A DNA stretch of 64,000 nt from Shewanella seohaensis (GCF_025449215.1 NZ_CP104900.1:1798001-1862000); one strand, 5' to 3'. Positions 46,192 to 55,629 are shown, counted from the stretch's first letter. Notes: generated from the letters alone by a model not told the origin. Numbers and translations are program-made.

Positions 46192-46758
46192 ATGCAGCCA
46201 AAATCACATCACACTAAAACCCTTAAAGTCATGACCATGGCGCTGTTGGTCGGTTTATCTAGCGCCGCCCATGCCGGAGCCGAGAGCTTTGCGCCTGGAA
46301 CCGCTATCCCCGAATTTGGTCAAGTGGCTAAGGTCGAAAGCAACCTTGCGATCCCTGCGGGGATGAAGTTTAAGGTGGCATTCGATATGAGTAAGGCGGC
46401 CGATGTCGGCCAAGTGAATCGTCAGCTCGACAGCCTTGCCCGTTTTATTAATATGCACGTGGCGGCTGGCGTGAAAGAAAGCGATATTGAGCTAGCGATG
46501 GTGGTGCATGGCAGTGCCGTTGGCGATTTAGCCGATGATAGCTTTTATGCCAAGCAGCACAACGGGGCGCAAAACCCCAATAAAGCCTTAGTGAAAACCT
46601 TAGTGGCCCATGGGGTGAAGTTTTATATCTGTGGTCAGAGCGCCGCTTATTTTGACTTATACAACGCTTCTTTGTTACCGGGCGTCGATATGGCCCTGTC
46701 TGCGATGACAGCCCATGCGATTCTGGCGCAGCAAGGATTTAGTCAAAATCCGTTTTAG
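46192..46758 (+). CDS. Exported DsrE-family protein
   Basis: The 188-residue protein has a signal peptide (residues 1-29, ending SSAAHAG) and a DsrE/DsrF-like domain (IELAMVVHGSAVGDL; ALVKTLVAHGVKFYICGQSAAYF; LSAMTAHAILAQQGF). The single domain cysteine C154-like position in YICGQSA matches that family. Its role is probably sulfur relay or redox in the periplasm, by analogy. ATG 46192 follows AACAGGATG, a weak ribosome-binding site. Confidence 0.82.
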   Translation: MQPKSHHTKTLKVMTMALLVGLSSAAHAGAESFAPGTAIPEFGQVAKVESNLAIPAGMKFKVAFDMSKAADVGQVNRQLDSLARFINMHVAAGVKESDIELAMVVHGSAVGDLADDSFYAKQHNGAQNPNKALVKTLVAHGVKFYICGQSAAYFDLYNASLLPGVDMALSAMTAHAILAQQGFSQNPF

Positions 46759-46864
46759 GGTAAATTTTTTGTTTGGAAACTAGGCTCGCCTTGCTATTCT
46801 GTCACTCGTAAGTTGATAATTACAGTGAAGTAAATGGAATGCTGTATCGTTCAAGGAGATGACT

Positions 46865-47500
46865 ATGTGGGCGTTTTTAGTTGAACAGCCTAACCTACCT
46901 TACACTATTGCCTTCGCCTGCGTGCTTGTCCTTGGTGTGTTTGAAGCCTTAGCCCTAGTGATAGGGTTAAGCATGATGAGTGCGCTCGACCAATGGGTGC
47001 CCGCCGATGTGGATTATGATGCCGATATTGGCGGTTCTGGCCTGACAGGGATTGCGGGCTGGCTATGTCTAAATCGATTACCCTTACTTATCTGGTTTGT
47101 GCTGGCACTGACCAGTTTTGCGATAGTCGGTTATATTGCAAATTACCTGAGCCTGTTATTCACGGGCGTCTTGTTACCGCAACTCTTCACCTTACCGATT
47201 GCTGTGGTTGGCAGTGCGTTTGCCTGTCGCTATCTCGGGCGGATCTTGGCCGATTTACTCCCTAAGAATGAGTCCACCGCCATATCCCTTGATGATTTAA
47301 GTGGTTATGTCGGTACTATCACCTTAGGCTGCGCCATGAAGGGCATGCCTTCGGAAGCCGTGGTGCGCGATAAACATCAACAAAAACATTATGTATTAGT
47401 CGAACCCGAAACCTCGGGTATCGAGTTTGCCAGTGGCACGCAAGTGGTGCTGTTAAAACGAGAAGGAAGAGTCTGGTCTGTGACTCGCTTTGATAATTAA
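46865..47500 (+). CDS. yqiJ: YqiJ-like membrane protein (OB-fold)
   Basis: The 211-residue protein has about four N-terminal membrane segments and a C-terminal OB-like fold (LDDLSGYVGTITLG; GTQVVLLKREGRVWSVTRF), as in E. coli YqiJ and NfeD-type partners of flotillins. ATG 46865 is preferred because AAGGAG (46853-46858) would overlap the ATG at 46859. The flotillin gene follows 33 bases later. Confidence 0.87.
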   Translation: MWAFLVEQPNLPYTIAFACVLVLGVFEALALVIGLSMMSALDQWVPADVDYDADIGGSGLTGIAGWLCLNRLPLLIWFVLALTSFAIVGYIANYLSLLFTGVLLPQLFTLPIAVVGSAFACRYLGRILADLLPKNESTAISLDDLSGYVGTITLGCAMKGMPSEAVVRDKHQQKHYVLVEPETSGIEFASGTQVVLLKREGRVWSVTRFDN

Positions 47501-47533
47501 TTTTCCAAAGCCATTAACGAAAAAGGAAAGCAA

Positions 47534-49312
47534 ATGGATGTGTTAAATGATGTAACCAGTTCGAGCAACTTCGTGTTGTTAGTTGCCGGAATGGTATTGA
47601 TTGGCCTGATTGTGATTGGTCTGATTTTCGCCAAATTATATAAACGTGCGACGAAGGAAATGGCCTTTGTACGTACGGGGTTTGGTGGTGAAAAAATTAT
47701 TAAGGACGGCGGCGCAATCGTCTTACCCGTGCTGCATGAAACCATAGCAGTAAATATGAATACCCTGCGCATCGAAGTGGAGAAAACCCAAAAAGATGCG
47801 CTGATCACTAAGGATAGAATGCGTGTCGATGTGAAGGCCGACTTCTATCTGCGTGTTGCGCCCAATGCCGAAGGCATTTCAATGGCGGCACAAACCTTAG
47901 GTACCCGTACCACGCGTGTGGAAGAGCTGAAAAAGCTGATGGAATCTAAGTTTGTTGACGTGTTACGTGCGGTCGCCGCGGAAATGACCATGACTGAGAT
48001 GCACGAGCAGCGCGCCGATTTCGTCCAGCGGGTACAGAATAACGTCGCCAACGATCTCGAGAAAAACGGGCTAGAACTCGAATCCGTGTCGTTAACGGGT
48101 TTTGACCAGACTGATCTGCAATTCTTTAATGAAAATAACGCATTCGACGCCGAAGGTCGTGCGCGTTTAGCCAAGATCATCGAAGAAAAACGTAAAGAGA
48201 CCAACGATATCCAGCAGGAAAACCGCATCAAGATCGAGCAGCGTAACCTAGAGGCTGAAAAAGAATCGCTGGAGATTGAAAAGGCCGAAGAAGAAGCGCG
48301 TCTGGTGCAGCAGCAGTCACTCGAATTTAAGCGTGCCGAGCAGAAAGCGGAAATTATTAAGCAAAAAGAAAACAAGTCCCGTGAAGAACGTGAAGCTGAG
48401 ATTGCCAAAGAGCGCGCAATCGAAACAGCGGAAATCGAAAAGACTAAAGACATCGAAACCCGCGAGATTGAAAAGCGCAAATCTATCGAACAGGCCCGTA
48501 TTCAACAGCAACGTGATATCGAAGTTGCCGAGCAGGAAAAACACATCGCGGTAGCCGCGAAGTCGGAAGAAGAGTCTGCTGCCCGTGCCCGCGCCGCCGA
48601 AGCGGAAAAAACCAAGGTAGAGAAAGAAGAAGCGGTTATTACGGTGCGCCAAGTGGCTGAGGCGAATCGTCGTAAAGAGATTGAAGTGATCGACGCTCGC
48701 AAAGAAGCGGAGCGCGATGCGGTAGGTGTGACGGTACAAGCCGAGGCGGAAAAACGTGCCGCCGAAGACAGATCGAGCGCGATTCTGATTGAAGCCCGCG
48801 CCAGTGCCGATGCGAAAAAACTGCAAGCTGAGGCCGACGAGAAGGTCTATGCCGTTGAAGCGGCGGGTAAACAAGCTCTGTATGAAGCCGAAAACGTGCT
48901 GCGTGATGAGCAAATTGCGCTGCAAAAATCCCTCGCTATCTTAAAAGCACTGCCTGAGATTGTCGCGCAGGCGGTTAAACCGCTGGAAAATATCGAAGGT
49001 ATTAAGATCCTTCAAGGTTATGGCGCCGGTAATCAATTGGCATCGGGAGCCGATGGCGCAGTCGCACATCAAGGCGGTATCGCCGAGCAAGTCACCAGCG
49101 CCGCGTTAAACTACCGCGCCAATGCGCCAGTGGTGGATGCCATGCTGCGAGAGTTAGGCTTAGTGCAATCTGAGTCTGGCACCTTAAATGACTTACTGAA
49201 TGGCAATAATGCCTTAACCGCTGAAGCCTTAAATGTAGTGAAATCTGCCAATAGCGGATTAAATGGTTATAGTCAGCAACATGCTGCGATTGAACCAAAG
49301 ATAAGTAATTGA
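47534..49312 (+). CDS. yqiK: YqiK-like flotillin (SPFH domain)
   Basis: The 592-residue protein has one N-terminal membrane segment (NFVLLVAGMVLIGLIVIGLIF, in parts), an SPFH domain (about 40-215) and a very long charged coiled coil (about 215-480) rich in E, K, R and A. Flotillins scaffold membrane microdomains; YqiK-type proteins pair with YqiJ. AAAGGA precedes ATG 47534. A terminator follows. Confidence 0.93.
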   Translation: MDVLNDVTSSSNFVLLVAGMVLIGLIVIGLIFAKLYKRATKEMAFVRTGFGGEKIIKDGGAIVLPVLHETIAVNMNTLRIEVEKTQKDALITKDRMRVDVKADFYLRVAPNAEGISMAAQTLGTRTTRVEELKKLMESKFVDVLRAVAAEMTMTEMHEQRADFVQRVQNNVANDLEKNGLELESVSLTGFDQTDLQFFNENNAFDAEGRARLAKIIEEKRKETNDIQQENRIKIEQRNLEAEKESLEIEKAEEEARLVQQQSLEFKRAEQKAEIIKQKENKSREEREAEIAKERAIETAEIEKTKDIETREIEKRKSIEQARIQQQRDIEVAEQEKHIAVAAKSEEESAARARAAEAEKTKVEKEEAVITVRQVAEANRRKEIEVIDARKEAERDAVGVTVQAEAEKRAAEDRSSAILIEARASADAKKLQAEADEKVYAVEAAGKQALYEAENVLRDEQIALQKSLAILKALPEIVAQAVKPLENIEGIKILQGYGAGNQLASGADGAVAHQGGIAEQVTSAALNYRANAPVVDAMLRELGLVQSESGTLNDLLNGNNALTAEALNVVKSANSGLNGYSQQHAAIEPKISN

Positions 49313-49329
49313 TCTTAATGGTTTAGATT

Positions 49330-49353
49330 AAAGCGCCTGCGGGCGCTTTTTTT
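49330..49353 (+). terminator. Terminator of yqiJ-yqiK
   Basis: AAAGCGCC/GGCGCTTT (49330-49337 and 49342-49349) with a TGCG loop and a T-run to 49353. Confidence 0.9.
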
Positions 49354-49468
49354 ATGCCTGAAATCGCAGCACCAATTTGTAGTATTCCACTATTACCCTA
49401 AATTTAATGGTCGGAGTAGAGTGAAATCCGATTTTGCGTTTTCCCTTATCGAATAAAAGGAGTTTCTC

Positions 49469-50029
49469 ATGGCCAATATTTTGATCATCGCCGGTGATTT
49501 TGTTGAAGATTATGAGCTAATGGTACCGTTCCAAGCCCTGCAAATGGTGGGCCACAGCGTAACGGTTGTCTGCCCTGATAAAGTGGCGGGACAAACCATT
49601 AAAACGGCAATCCATGACTTTGAAGGCGACCAAACCTATACCGAAAAACCAGGGCACTTATTTGCTCTAAATGGCAATTTTGTCGGTACCAACGCCAGTG
49701 ATTTTGATGCGCTGCTGCTTCCCGGTGGTCGTGCACCTGAGTATTTACGCCTAAACCCTGCGGTGATTGCCTTGGTGGCGGAATTTGCCGCCCAAGATAA
49801 ACCTATTGCGGCCATTTGCCATGGCGCGCAGTTACTGACGGCGGCCGATGTGGTACGCGGTAAGAAAGTGTCTGCCTATCCAGCTTGCGCGCCCGAAGTG
49901 AAACAAGCGGGCGCCGAGTACTGTGATATTGAGGTGACTGCGGCAATCACCGATGGCAAGTTAGTCACAGCGCCCGCATGGCCTGCGCATCCTGCATGGT
50001 TGGCGCAGTTCAACAAGTTATTGAATTAA
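49469..50029 (+). CDS. DJ-1/PfpI-family protein
   Basis: The 186-residue protein has the class I glutamine amidotransferase-like fold with the nucleophile cysteine in the elbow AICHGAQLL and an upstream glutamate (DFVEDYE). Members act as glyoxalase III, deglycase or protease-like enzymes; which applies is not readable here. AAAGGAG precedes ATG 49469. It stands alone between terminator-like sequences. Confidence 0.9.
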   Translation: MANILIIAGDFVEDYELMVPFQALQMVGHSVTVVCPDKVAGQTIKTAIHDFEGDQTYTEKPGHLFALNGNFVGTNASDFDALLLPGGRAPEYLRLNPAVIALVAEFAAQDKPIAAICHGAQLLTAADVVRGKKVSAYPACAPEVKQAGAEYCDIEVTAAITDGKLVTAPAWPAHPAWLAQFNKLLN

Positions 50030-50155
50030 CGATATTCATCCTGCCTTATTTATGGCATAACAGTTCGGGTAGAGGCTTAAGTTGAATATCCGCTGTGGAC
50101 TTAAGCTAAGCGCAATGCTGGAACAAAGCGCAATCGCCGCTTGGGGAGTAATATT

Positions 50156-50464
50156 GTGTGTGAAATCTATTCCGGTGCCGAACCCGAACTGTTTGAACTC
50201 AAAACCCGCTCCATTCGAATCGATGGTGTCGTGACGAGCGTGCGGCTCGAGGCGATTTTTTGGCAGATTATTGAAGAGATTGCCGAAGATGCTGAGCTGA
50301 GTGTGGCGGTGTTTTTAACCCGTATTTACCGTGAAGTGTTAACTAGGCAGGGCGAAGTGGCTAACTTTGCCTCTTTGCTGCGGGTTGCCTGCACCACCCA
50401 TCTGAATCAGGGGCAGCGTTTGGTGTTAAAACCTAAGGTTGCGCTAAACGCGACATCCTCTTAA
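50156..50464 (+). CDS. Ribbon-helix-helix domain protein
   Basis: The 102-residue protein has an RHH-type DNA-binding pattern: basic strand LKTRSIRIDGVVTSVRL followed by two helices (EAIFWQIIEEIAED; SVAVFLTRIYREVL). It may be a small regulator; targets are unknown. The GTG at 50156 is preferred because GGGGAG (50143-50148) lies 7 bases upstream; a TTG at 50141 overlaps that site. Confidence 0.75.
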   Translation: MCEIYSGAEPELFELKTRSIRIDGVVTSVRLEAIFWQIIEEIAEDAELSVAVFLTRIYREVLTRQGEVANFASLLRVACTTHLNQGQRLVLKPKVALNATSS

Positions 50465-50563
50465 GTATCCATTTCAACTTTGCTGTTTGCAAAATACAAA
50501 GCTTGCCGCGTTATTGCAGAGCCATTTTCTGGTGAGCACTTGGAAACATGCGCTTTTATCGGT

Positions 50564-51313
50564 TTAGCTGGCAAAGGCTTGGGTGTATTTCTGGATAATC
50601 TGTTCCACTTTTCCATCGGCTTTTAGCTGTGCTATCGCGTGATTGAGTGCGGGCAGTAGATCGGCATGCTCCTTACGTAGCCTTAACACCAATACGCCAT
50701 CGGAATGCACTGCGGCCAATCCAACGGGGATCTTAAGCTTGTTCGACCAATATAAGGCGGGATAGTTACCCGAGATAATGGCCGTGATGCGGTGTTTATC
50801 CAATGCCTTAATCAGTTCTTGCTCCGAGGTAAAATCGACACGGATAAACTCTTTGTCGTCGTGGTACAAATATCCCCTGACGGTACCGATTTGCTTACCT
50901 TTAATTTCAGCGACTTCCTTAAAGGATTCGACATTCTCGGGTCTGGTCACCACGTATTCTGTGATGGGCATAATGGGATCGGATTTTACGAATAAGGGGC
51001 CAAAGTCTTGATCTGCAAACCAACTTGGGCTGACCACATCAAAGTCTAACTGGCCAGTTTCAAGGGCGTTGTTCGTCCGTTTGGGTGGCAAGGACAGGTT
51101 TTCGCCCTCGATATTGGCTAAGGATAAAATCAGCGGGATTAACTCAGACACCATGCCAGGGGCTTCGGGTTGGTTAGCAATAAAATAGGGATACCAAGAA
51201 TAGGAGCCGGTGATGTTGTACTTGAGTAATTGGGCAAAGGAAGAGGGAGCAAAGAGTAGCAGTAACAAAATGGCGTTTACTCGCCAACGATAGGAAATAC
51301 CAGCTTTACGCAT
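50564..51313 (-). CDS. Periplasmic solute-binding protein, family 3
   Basis: The 249-residue protein has a signal peptide (residues 1-27, ending SSFAQ) and the SBP_bac_3 fold (LDFDVVSPSWFADQD; GKQIGTVRGYLYHD; LPALNHAIAQLKADGKVEQI). No permease or ATPase gene lies beside it, so it may serve a distant transporter or a sensor. ATG 51313 with GAAGG upstream is preferred over the GTG at 51325. Confidence 0.86.
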   Translation of the reverse strand: MRKAGISYRWRVNAILLLLLFAPSSFAQLLKYNITGSYSWYPYFIANQPEAPGMVSELIPLILSLANIEGENLSLPPKRTNNALETGQLDFDVVSPSWFADQDFGPLFVKSDPIMPITEYVVTRPENVESFKEVAEIKGKQIGTVRGYLYHDDKEFIRVDFTSEQELIKALDKHRITAIISGNYPALYWSNKLKIPVGLAAVHSDGVLVLRLRKEHADLLPALNHAIAQLKADGKVEQIIQKYTQAFAS

Positions 51314-51431
51314 CTTGTCCTTCACTCCTTGGTTGAACGAGCTTCGCAGTGACTGCGCTACATTTTATCTTGTCATTGTGAAAAAATTGTTATCTGTAAC
51401 GCAGTTTTCCTATTCAAGCAGCTTTTTAGGC

Positions 51432-52067
51432 TTAAGCCAAGAGTTGGCATAAGGCTGGCAGCTGATTGTGCGGGTAAATTTGATAGGTTTTATGGTGCTT
51501 AATCAGGCTGGTTTTTTTATTACCTTGGCTGATAAGCAGCCCGTGGGAGAGGGCGATTTGAGTCAACTGCTGCTCATCGGCGCGGACATATAAGTTGATC
51601 GGTTTGATGAGCTGATTATCTCTGATATGTTGAGTAAATTCTTTCATATCAATCACTAAGCTCGATTGGCCATCGGCGTCCAGCTTAAGTTTGGTGTTAA
51701 TTTCGGTGTCAGTAAACACTAGCCATTCGAGCTGAGTTAACTCGGCAATCATAGCGTTTAATGATGTACCTAATTCGACGTGCGAGTTTTCAACGCTTTG
51801 ATACTGTTGAACAATTCTCTCCAATAACCGCTTAAGTTCGGCACCAGCACCTTGGCTGCGAGCCATACGGATCCATGCAGTGAGATCGTCGGCCACCAGT
51901 TTAGAGAAACGCTTTTCTTTGAGCGCCTCGACCATCCAGTTGCACAAAAAATGACTCTCTTGCGCAGGCGTGCGTTGGGCTTTTTTAGCTTGGGCTGAGG
52001 CGGTTAAATCGGCAAGGCCCGCGCGAGCGAGTTCGAGTACGGCTTGGTTATAGGTTTGAGAATTCAT
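51432..52067 (-). CDS. DUF2913 protein
   Basis: The 211-residue cytosolic protein (ELARAGLADLTASAQ; ESHFLCNWMVEALKEKRF; RMARSQGAGAELKRLL) matches the pattern I know as DUF2913 from Vibrio and Shewanella. No function is known. It has no signal peptide or membrane segment. The start is ATG 52067; it is a single-gene unit on the reverse strand. Confidence 0.75.
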   Translation of the reverse strand: MNSQTYNQAVLELARAGLADLTASAQAKKAQRTPAQESHFLCNWMVEALKEKRFSKLVADDLTAWIRMARSQGAGAELKRLLERIVQQYQSVENSHVELGTSLNAMIAELTQLEWLVFTDTEINTKLKLDADGQSSLVIDMKEFTQHIRDNQLIKPINLYVRADEQQLTQIALSHGLLISQGNKKTSLIKHHKTYQIYPHNQLPALCQLLA

Positions 52068-52195
52068 TGTGGCTCCGCCGCGGGCTAAAGGATTGATCTA
52101 ATGGAACGTGTAGTATCGATTGCGGCCAAGCTAGTTTAGCAAAGCAGCCGCTAAATCGATAACGATTCTTCGCGGCTGTTTGGACGGGGGATGGA

Positions 52196-52843
52196 TTATT
52201 CTGGTGCTCCGACGAGGCTGGCGGCCGTCAGAATCAACTTAGGTGCGGGTCTCACCTTATAGTTGGGATTCACATATTGGAAATGGATTAATCCTTGAGT
52301 GTCAGCGATATAAATTGCCGGAACAGGCAGAACTAAGCGTTTATCGCCTTCGGGCGTTGTCCACAGTGGGTTATCCAGTTTTAAGCGACTCAGATAAGTA
52401 TCAGTGACTTGTTTGCTAGTGTAAAAGGCAAGGCCAAAGGCTTGCGATGCCTGCATTTTTTCATCGGAAAGTAGCTGGTATTTAAGCTCGTTTTTTGCGG
52501 CCGATGCCTTTAACTGTGCGGGCGTATCAGGGGAAATCCCCACCAGTTGAAAGCCCATGTCGATAAGTTTAGGTTCGATGGCTTTTAGTTGCCCCATTTG
52601 GTTGTTGCAAAACGGGCACCAGCCGCCACGGTAAAAGAAGAAAATGGTTGGTTTTTGTGCGGTTAATTTTGCTAAATCAACGCTTTGGCCATTCATGTCT
52701 TGCAAAGTAATTGTGGGAATTTGTTCGCCATTGAGCAGTGGGCTAACCGAATATTCATCCTTAGCGATAGGTTGAGCTAGCGTGGTAAAACTGCCGAGCA
52801 GTAGGCTGGTGGTCAGTAAGAATCGCTGTAGTAGGGACGGCAT
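52196..52843 (-). CDS. Exported peroxiredoxin-like (AhpC/TSA) protein
   Basis: The 215-residue protein has a signal peptide (MPSLLQRFLLTTSLLLGS onward, ending TLAQ) and a thioredoxin fold with FFFYRGGWCPFCNNQMGQL; the CxxC is the probable redox centre. It resembles Prx-like thiol peroxidases that act in the periplasm. The start is ATG 52843. Confidence 0.88.
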   Translation of the reverse strand: MPSLLQRFLLTTSLLLGSFTTLAQPIAKDEYSVSPLLNGEQIPTITLQDMNGQSVDLAKLTAQKPTIFFFYRGGWCPFCNNQMGQLKAIEPKLIDMGFQLVGISPDTPAQLKASAAKNELKYQLLSDEKMQASQAFGLAFYTSKQVTDTYLSRLKLDNPLWTTPEGDKRLVLPVPAIYIADTQGLIHFQYVNPNYKVRPAPKLILTAASLVGAPE

Positions 52844-53203
52844 AAGTAATCTCTCTGTGTTATGGGTTATTCTATCGATTCAAGCGATTGGCTCTGGTTT
52901 GTACGCTTGTTGGGTCGTGAATGGGGAAGACAGTTATAAGAACGGCGAATGCAGCAATTTATTGCAGTGTGTATCCAGATTTCGTGGTGTTTTTAAAGCA
53001 ATGTTGCTCAATCACCCTCGAGCTCGTTTTAGTCTCATATAAGTCAATGGTGTGAGCCGATAACGTGGGCTAATTGAGTGAGCTAATCGAGTCTGCTAAT
53101 TAACTGAGATAAGGTGGGGCGCAAAACGCGAAAGTGATAGTATTGCCACCGCCTTGAAAGGCTGAAATGATATTTGGTAATTTTTTCAGTAGGAAAGCCG
53201 TAA
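52844..53203. other. Intergenic region upstream of the orphan gene at 53.2 kb
   Basis: No gene is seen. It contains the three-copy 13-bp tandem repeat at 53070-53108 and the promoters of the two divergent genes, which I cannot place with confidence. Confidence 0.4.
53070..53108. repeat. 13-bp tandem repeat, three copies
   Basis: CTAATTGAGTGAG (53070), CTAATCGAGTCTG (53083) and CTAATTAACTGAG (53096) are exact 13-base units with 3-5 differences between copies, about 95 bases before the next gene. Confidence 0.7.
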
Positions 53204-54094
53204 ATGGATAAGGGATTATTTAACGCGTTAAAGAAAGTCTATTATAAAAAGTCGTACCGCAAAGACGAGCATGGTTACCAACAAAGAATCGATAATGGCG
53301 ATGTGTTTGATGTCGATACGGGAACTTATATCTACTCCTATCAAGGTCTAACTGATGCCGAAATCGCATTGATTGAACAGAGTGGCTATCCGGTCAACGA
53401 CAGGGTTAACCTGAGCCATGATGATGTGGTGCTCGGCTATAAAGCGATACTAAAGCAGCCGAATCTTTCCCTCGAAAATGTACTGGCGGCCTATTTATGT
53501 GGTTTTTCAAGCCTCCCTCGCGGTCGTCAACCCATTCTCAGTTATTTGTTTGCTAAGGCGTTACCAGAACATTCGATGGCAACCGATAGTGACATTTGTC
53601 CTGTGTGTTCCATCAAGCGCGTTAACTGGATTGAGCAGGGACAAAAAATCTTTTCCTGTTACGCTGGCAGTGTGTGGAACGAGCGCTGGGCGCACAATCT
53701 CATAGAATTACAAGAATTTTGTACGCTATCGCCTTGTAAACCCAGTGCAGAGGATGTGGCCATCTTCAGTGCGTTAATTGAAGCTATCCGTCAGGCTCCT
53801 TTAGATGAAACACCCGGAAAACTCGAGCAAAGGGTGAAGAAAACCAAGATTATCCCCAATTTTAATAAGTACAGTTTCCGTGGCCAACTGATGGTGTTAG
53901 CAGAGCTTGGCATCATGCCAAATTCCTATGTTACGCCGCTTTATGAGGCATTTACGCCATTTGAGGATATCTGCAATATCAAATATCCCGGCAGTATTCG
54001 CTCTGACATCATCTTACCGCTTGCGGGCTGGCGCGGCGAAAATCCCATTGATGAGCAAAGGCTTAAACAGTTATTTGGTGGTTTTTTGGAATAA
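53204..54094 (+). CDS. Hypothetical protein, unrecognised
   Basis: The 296-residue protein is not recognised. It is soluble, with no signal peptide or membrane segment. It has a basic start (MDKGLFNALKKVYYKKSYRK), a CPVC pair near residue 132 with further cysteines, and a C-terminal DIILPLAGWRGENPIDEQ followed by FGGFL. The GWRG...ID...FG ending recalls proteins scattered in Firmicutes and Bacteroidetes near polymorphic-toxin or accessory genes; this is a weak impression only. The ATG start at 53204 has AGGAAAG 12-16 bases upstream. Confidence 0.7.
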   Translation: MDKGLFNALKKVYYKKSYRKDEHGYQQRIDNGDVFDVDTGTYIYSYQGLTDAEIALIEQSGYPVNDRVNLSHDDVVLGYKAILKQPNLSLENVLAAYLCGFSSLPRGRQPILSYLFAKALPEHSMATDSDICPVCSIKRVNWIEQGQKIFSCYAGSVWNERWAHNLIELQEFCTLSPCKPSAEDVAIFSALIEAIRQAPLDETPGKLEQRVKKTKIIPNFNKYSFRGQLMVLAELGIMPNSYVTPLYEAFTPFEDICNIKYPGSIRSDIILPLAGWRGENPIDEQRLKQLFGGFLE

Positions 54095-54157
54095 GTGATC
54101 GGCCTCAGTTCCGTGGGCTAAGTATTGAGTCAATGAGGCTGTAGAGAACTTGCTGAT

Positions 54158-54182
54158 TCAGTCCGTTTAGAGTTCGGACTGA
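54158..54182 (+). terminator. Hairpin downstream of the orphan gene
   Basis: TCAGTCCG/CGGACTGA (54158-54165 and 54175-54182) pairs perfectly around a 9-base loop, without a T-run. It may end the orphan gene's transcript. Confidence 0.45.
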
Positions 54183-54252
54183 GATAAGCCATCTTTAGAG
54201 CGAGTCACTCTGATAGCTTATGGCTTGTAGCTCATTATTTCGGCTCAATAAA

Positions 54253-54274
54253 AAAGCGTCCCTTGGGACGCTTT
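54253..54274 (-). terminator. Bidirectional terminator before the RNA helicase gene's end
   Basis: AAAGCGTCC/GGACGCTTT (54253-54261 and 54266-54274) with a CTTG loop; on the reverse strand TTTTTTATT follows, so it ends the helicase gene, and T's also follow on the forward strand. Confidence 0.85.
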
Positions 54275-54327
54275 CTTGCTTTTATAATGAGACTGACTGG
54301 CGAAGCGGTATCACCTATGTCAGGTGT

Positions 54328-55629
54328 TTATTTCAGCTTTTTTGCCTTGCTTGGGGCTTGGCCAACTTTCATTTTTACGCGGCGGCCCTGCATGCTTTTT
54401 TCGGCAATGATCTGCTCGCTCACGTTGTCGAGTCGCTGTTGTTTCTTGGCAAAACTGCGGCGGGTTTGTAGCTGCTTTAACAGCAAGTCGCGGCTACCAA
54501 CTTCGTATCCGGGAACGGTAATACGACGAATTTTTTGGCCGATAAGCTTTTCAATATCCGCTAAGGTGCGCTCTTCTTCACGGCTCACAAATGAAATTGC
54601 GACCCCAGATTTACCCGCGCGGCCGGTGCGGCCAATACGGTGCACATAGTCTTCGGCGAGGAAGGGTAAGTCGAAGTTGACCACATACTCAAGGCTTGGG
54701 ATATCTAAGCCACGGGCGGCGACTTCGGTGGCGACTAAGACGCGTACCTTACCCGACATAAACTCACGCAGTGCGCGGCGACGGCTACCTTGCGCCTTTT
54801 CACCGTGGACGACTTCAGAGGGAATGCCGTCTAAATTCAATTCTTTCACTAAGGTGTCGGCCGCATCGCGCGTCGCGGTAAAGACTAACACTTGTTGCCA
54901 GTTCTTCTTACCAATCAGTTCGGATAAGAGTTCGCGCTTACGGCGCTGCTCAACCGGATACACCACTTGGCTCACGGTATCAGCGGTGGTGTTTTGCTTG
55001 TCGGCGCTGATGACTTGAGGCTTGACCATCATGTCGTTGGCCAGTTTTTTTACTGCGCTCGAGAAAGTGGCCGAGAACAATAGGTTTTGACGCTTCTTAT
55101 TCACCGCTTGGAGGATTTTTTGAATATCCGCATTAAAGCCCATGTCTAACATACGGTCGGCTTCATCGAGCACTAAAAAGTCGATGCTAGAGAGGCTTAA
55201 ATTACAGGCGGTAAGGTGCTCGAGCAAACGGCCCGGCGTTGCGACAATAATATCGGCACCGCGTTTAAGTTTTTGCGCCTGAGTCTCAACCTTTACACCG
55301 CCGTAAATGGTTAACACGCTGAAATTTAAATACTTGCTGTAGGCTTCAACATTGTCGGCGACTTGAGCTGCGAGCTCGCGAGTCGGCGTTAAGATTAATA
55401 CCCGCGCGTTCGATTTTAAGGTCTCGCTGGGATTTTCTGCCATCTTTTGCAGAATAGGTAATGCGAATGCCGCCGTTTTACCTGTGCCCGTTTGCGCGCT
55501 GGCGAGCACATCTTGCCCGCGGCGGATGGCGGGGATCGCTTGCTGCTGAATAGGTGTCATTTTTTGATAACCGCAATCTGAGATAGCGCGTAAAATCTCG
55601 GGGCAAAAACTAAAAGATTCAAATCTCAT
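54328..55629 (-). CDS. rhlE: DEAD-box RNA helicase, RhlE type
   Basis: The 433-residue ATP-dependent RNA helicase has AQTGTGKT (motif I), PTRELA, VATPGR, DEAD, SAT, ARGLD and HRIGRTGR, with a basic C-terminal tail (QGRRVKMKVGQAPSKAKKLK). Such helicases remodel rRNA and mRNA, often in the cold. Assignment to RhlE is by general pattern; other DEAD subfamilies are possible. The start is ATG 55629. Confidence 0.9.
   Translation of the reverse strand: MRFESFSFCPEILRAISDCGYQKMTPIQQQAIPAIRRGQDVLASAQTGTGKTAAFALPILQKMAENPSETLKSNARVLILTPTRELAAQVADNVEAYSKYLNFSVLTIYGGVKVETQAQKLKRGADIIVATPGRLLEHLTACNLSLSSIDFLVLDEADRMLDMGFNADIQKILQAVNKKRQNLLFSATFSSAVKKLANDMMVKPQVISADKQNTTADTVSQVVYPVEQRRKRELLSELIGKKNWQQVLVFTATRDAADTLVKELNLDGIPSEVVHGEKAQGSRRRALREFMSGKVRVLVATEVAARGLDIPSLEYVVNFDLPFLAEDYVHRIGRTGRAGKSGVAISFVSREEERTLADIEKLIGQKIRRITVPGYEVGSRDLLLKQLQTRRSFAKKQQRLDNVSEQIIAEKSMQGRRVKMKVGQAPSKAKKLK

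Noticed and set aside
48317..48925. Long reverse-strand open frames inside yqiK
   Set aside because: They are opposite-strand shadows of the charged coiled-coil region, whose codon composition lacks stops on the other strand.
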